The translations under genes were made by a program, and so were the position numbers. From Alphaproteobacteria bacterium (GTDB taxonomy: Bacteria; Pseudomonadota; Alphaproteobacteria; Rhodospirillales; Casp-alpha2): a DNA stretch of 64,000 nt. Under the pieces are notes generated by a model, which saw only the letters and a list, made by a program, of their open reading frames with translations, did no database searches and was not told the origin of the DNA. The number at the start of each line of letters is the position of its first letter. Within the stretch, counting starts at the first letter, position 1. The DNA is taken from the NCBI GenBank assembly GCA_024279135.1, contig JAJRRU010000032.1, forward strand, positions 62,001 through 126,000, read 5' to 3'. Positions 63,824-64,000 of this stretch are shown in pieces.

Positions 63824-64000
63824 GCACGCCTAAATACACCCTTACGGCCAGACATACAGAACCGGATACAATTGCGGATAAATACCCCGCAATCATTCCG
63901 ATTTTTCCCCTCGCCAATGTATTAATGCTGCCATACTCAAAACTGGCATTGAATATCTTTGAGCCCCGTTATCTGGAAATGATCGAATACGCGCTCGCCC
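63820..64000 (+). CDS. LON peptidase substrate-binding domain protein, 3' end outside window
   Basis: The ATG at 63820 overlaps the CnoX stop. About 60 codons are visible. AIIPIFPLANVLMLPYSKLAL and FEPRYLEMIEYAL match the start of the Lon N-terminal (LAN) domain family found as stand-alone proteins. Loss of the protease part is normal for this subfamily. The sequence runs off the window. Confidence 0.85.
   Translation, partial: MSTPKYTLTARHTEPDTIADKYPAIIPIFPLANVLMLPYSKLALNIFEPRYLEMIEYALA

Noticed and set aside
1-64000. CRISPR arrays, insertion sequences and prophage genes
   Set aside because: I saw no regularly spaced repeats, no transposase or integrase reading frames, and no phage structural genes.

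Overview
The window looks like one large cell-surface carbohydrate locus from an alphaproteobacterium, probably a marine Rhodospirillales-type organism. The clues are a 1615-residue NAD-specific glutamate dehydrogenase, a ProX-type prolyl-tRNA deacylase, and a thioredoxin-TPR protein (CnoX type) followed by a LON-domain protein at the right end. The genus cannot be fixed from sequence alone. Base composition appears, by eye, to be lower in GC in the left half than in the core genes on the right; I did not compute it.

Left half, 1-34083, all on the minus strand. A winged-helix regulator (33433-34083) and a NusG/RfaH-like antiterminator (32923-33423) come first. They are followed by three FkbM-type methyltransferase genes, one of them broken, and then the pseudaminic acid genes pseB and pseC. 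Next come an acyl-activation set (adenylating ligase, GNAT, acyl carrier protein), a large unrecognised protein, an oxidoreductase, a cytidylyltransferase-aminotransferase fusion, a PseG-GNAT fusion, a formyltransferase-like protein, a PIG-L deacetylase and pseI. After an ABC transporter follow an oxidoreductase, a NeuB-cupin fusion, a methyltransferase and a DapA-like aldolase. The set ends with a second cytidylyltransferase, two paralogous GT-B-like proteins, neuA-neuB-neuC, a sulfotransferase, a glycosyltransferase and an asparagine-synthase-like protein cut by the window edge. Most junctions overlap or are only a few bases apart, which suggests long coupled transcripts. The set contains three NeuB-family synthases and three nucleotidyltransferases of the CMP-sugar type, so more than one nonulosonic acid is probably made, some of them with unusual N-acyl groups.

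The strongest regulatory observation is a palindrome, CGTTCA-N5-TGAACG, that occurs twice. One copy lies 33 bases ahead of the regulator gene and the other 287 bases ahead of pseB. In both places it sits between a TTGACG -35 box and a plausible -10 box, in the same orientation. This suggests that the regulator controls both its own operon and the pse operon.

Middle, 34312-52371, holds polysaccharide assembly and more sugar pathways: a frameshifted UDP-glucuronate decarboxylase, a GT4 glycosyltransferase, a TviB-type dehydrogenase, a flippase-like membrane protein, a WecA-like initiating transferase, an O-antigen ligase/polymerase-like protein and a WbpM-like dehydratase. Core genes purH and a UMF1-type transporter gene interrupt it. 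A coupled rightward operon follows (GT2, rfbF, rfbG, sugar C-methyltransferase, rfbC, reductase, GT-A-like protein), predicted to make a CDP-activated C-methyl-6-deoxyhexose.

Right end, 52548-64000: a radical SAM/SPASM protein, a heptose-type set (SIS isomerase, HAD phosphatase, transaldolase, HAD phosphatase), the NAD-glutamate dehydrogenase gene on the minus strand, a class III aminotransferase remnant beside a tRNA-Gly gene, and the housekeeping genes proX, cnoX-like and a partial LON-domain gene.
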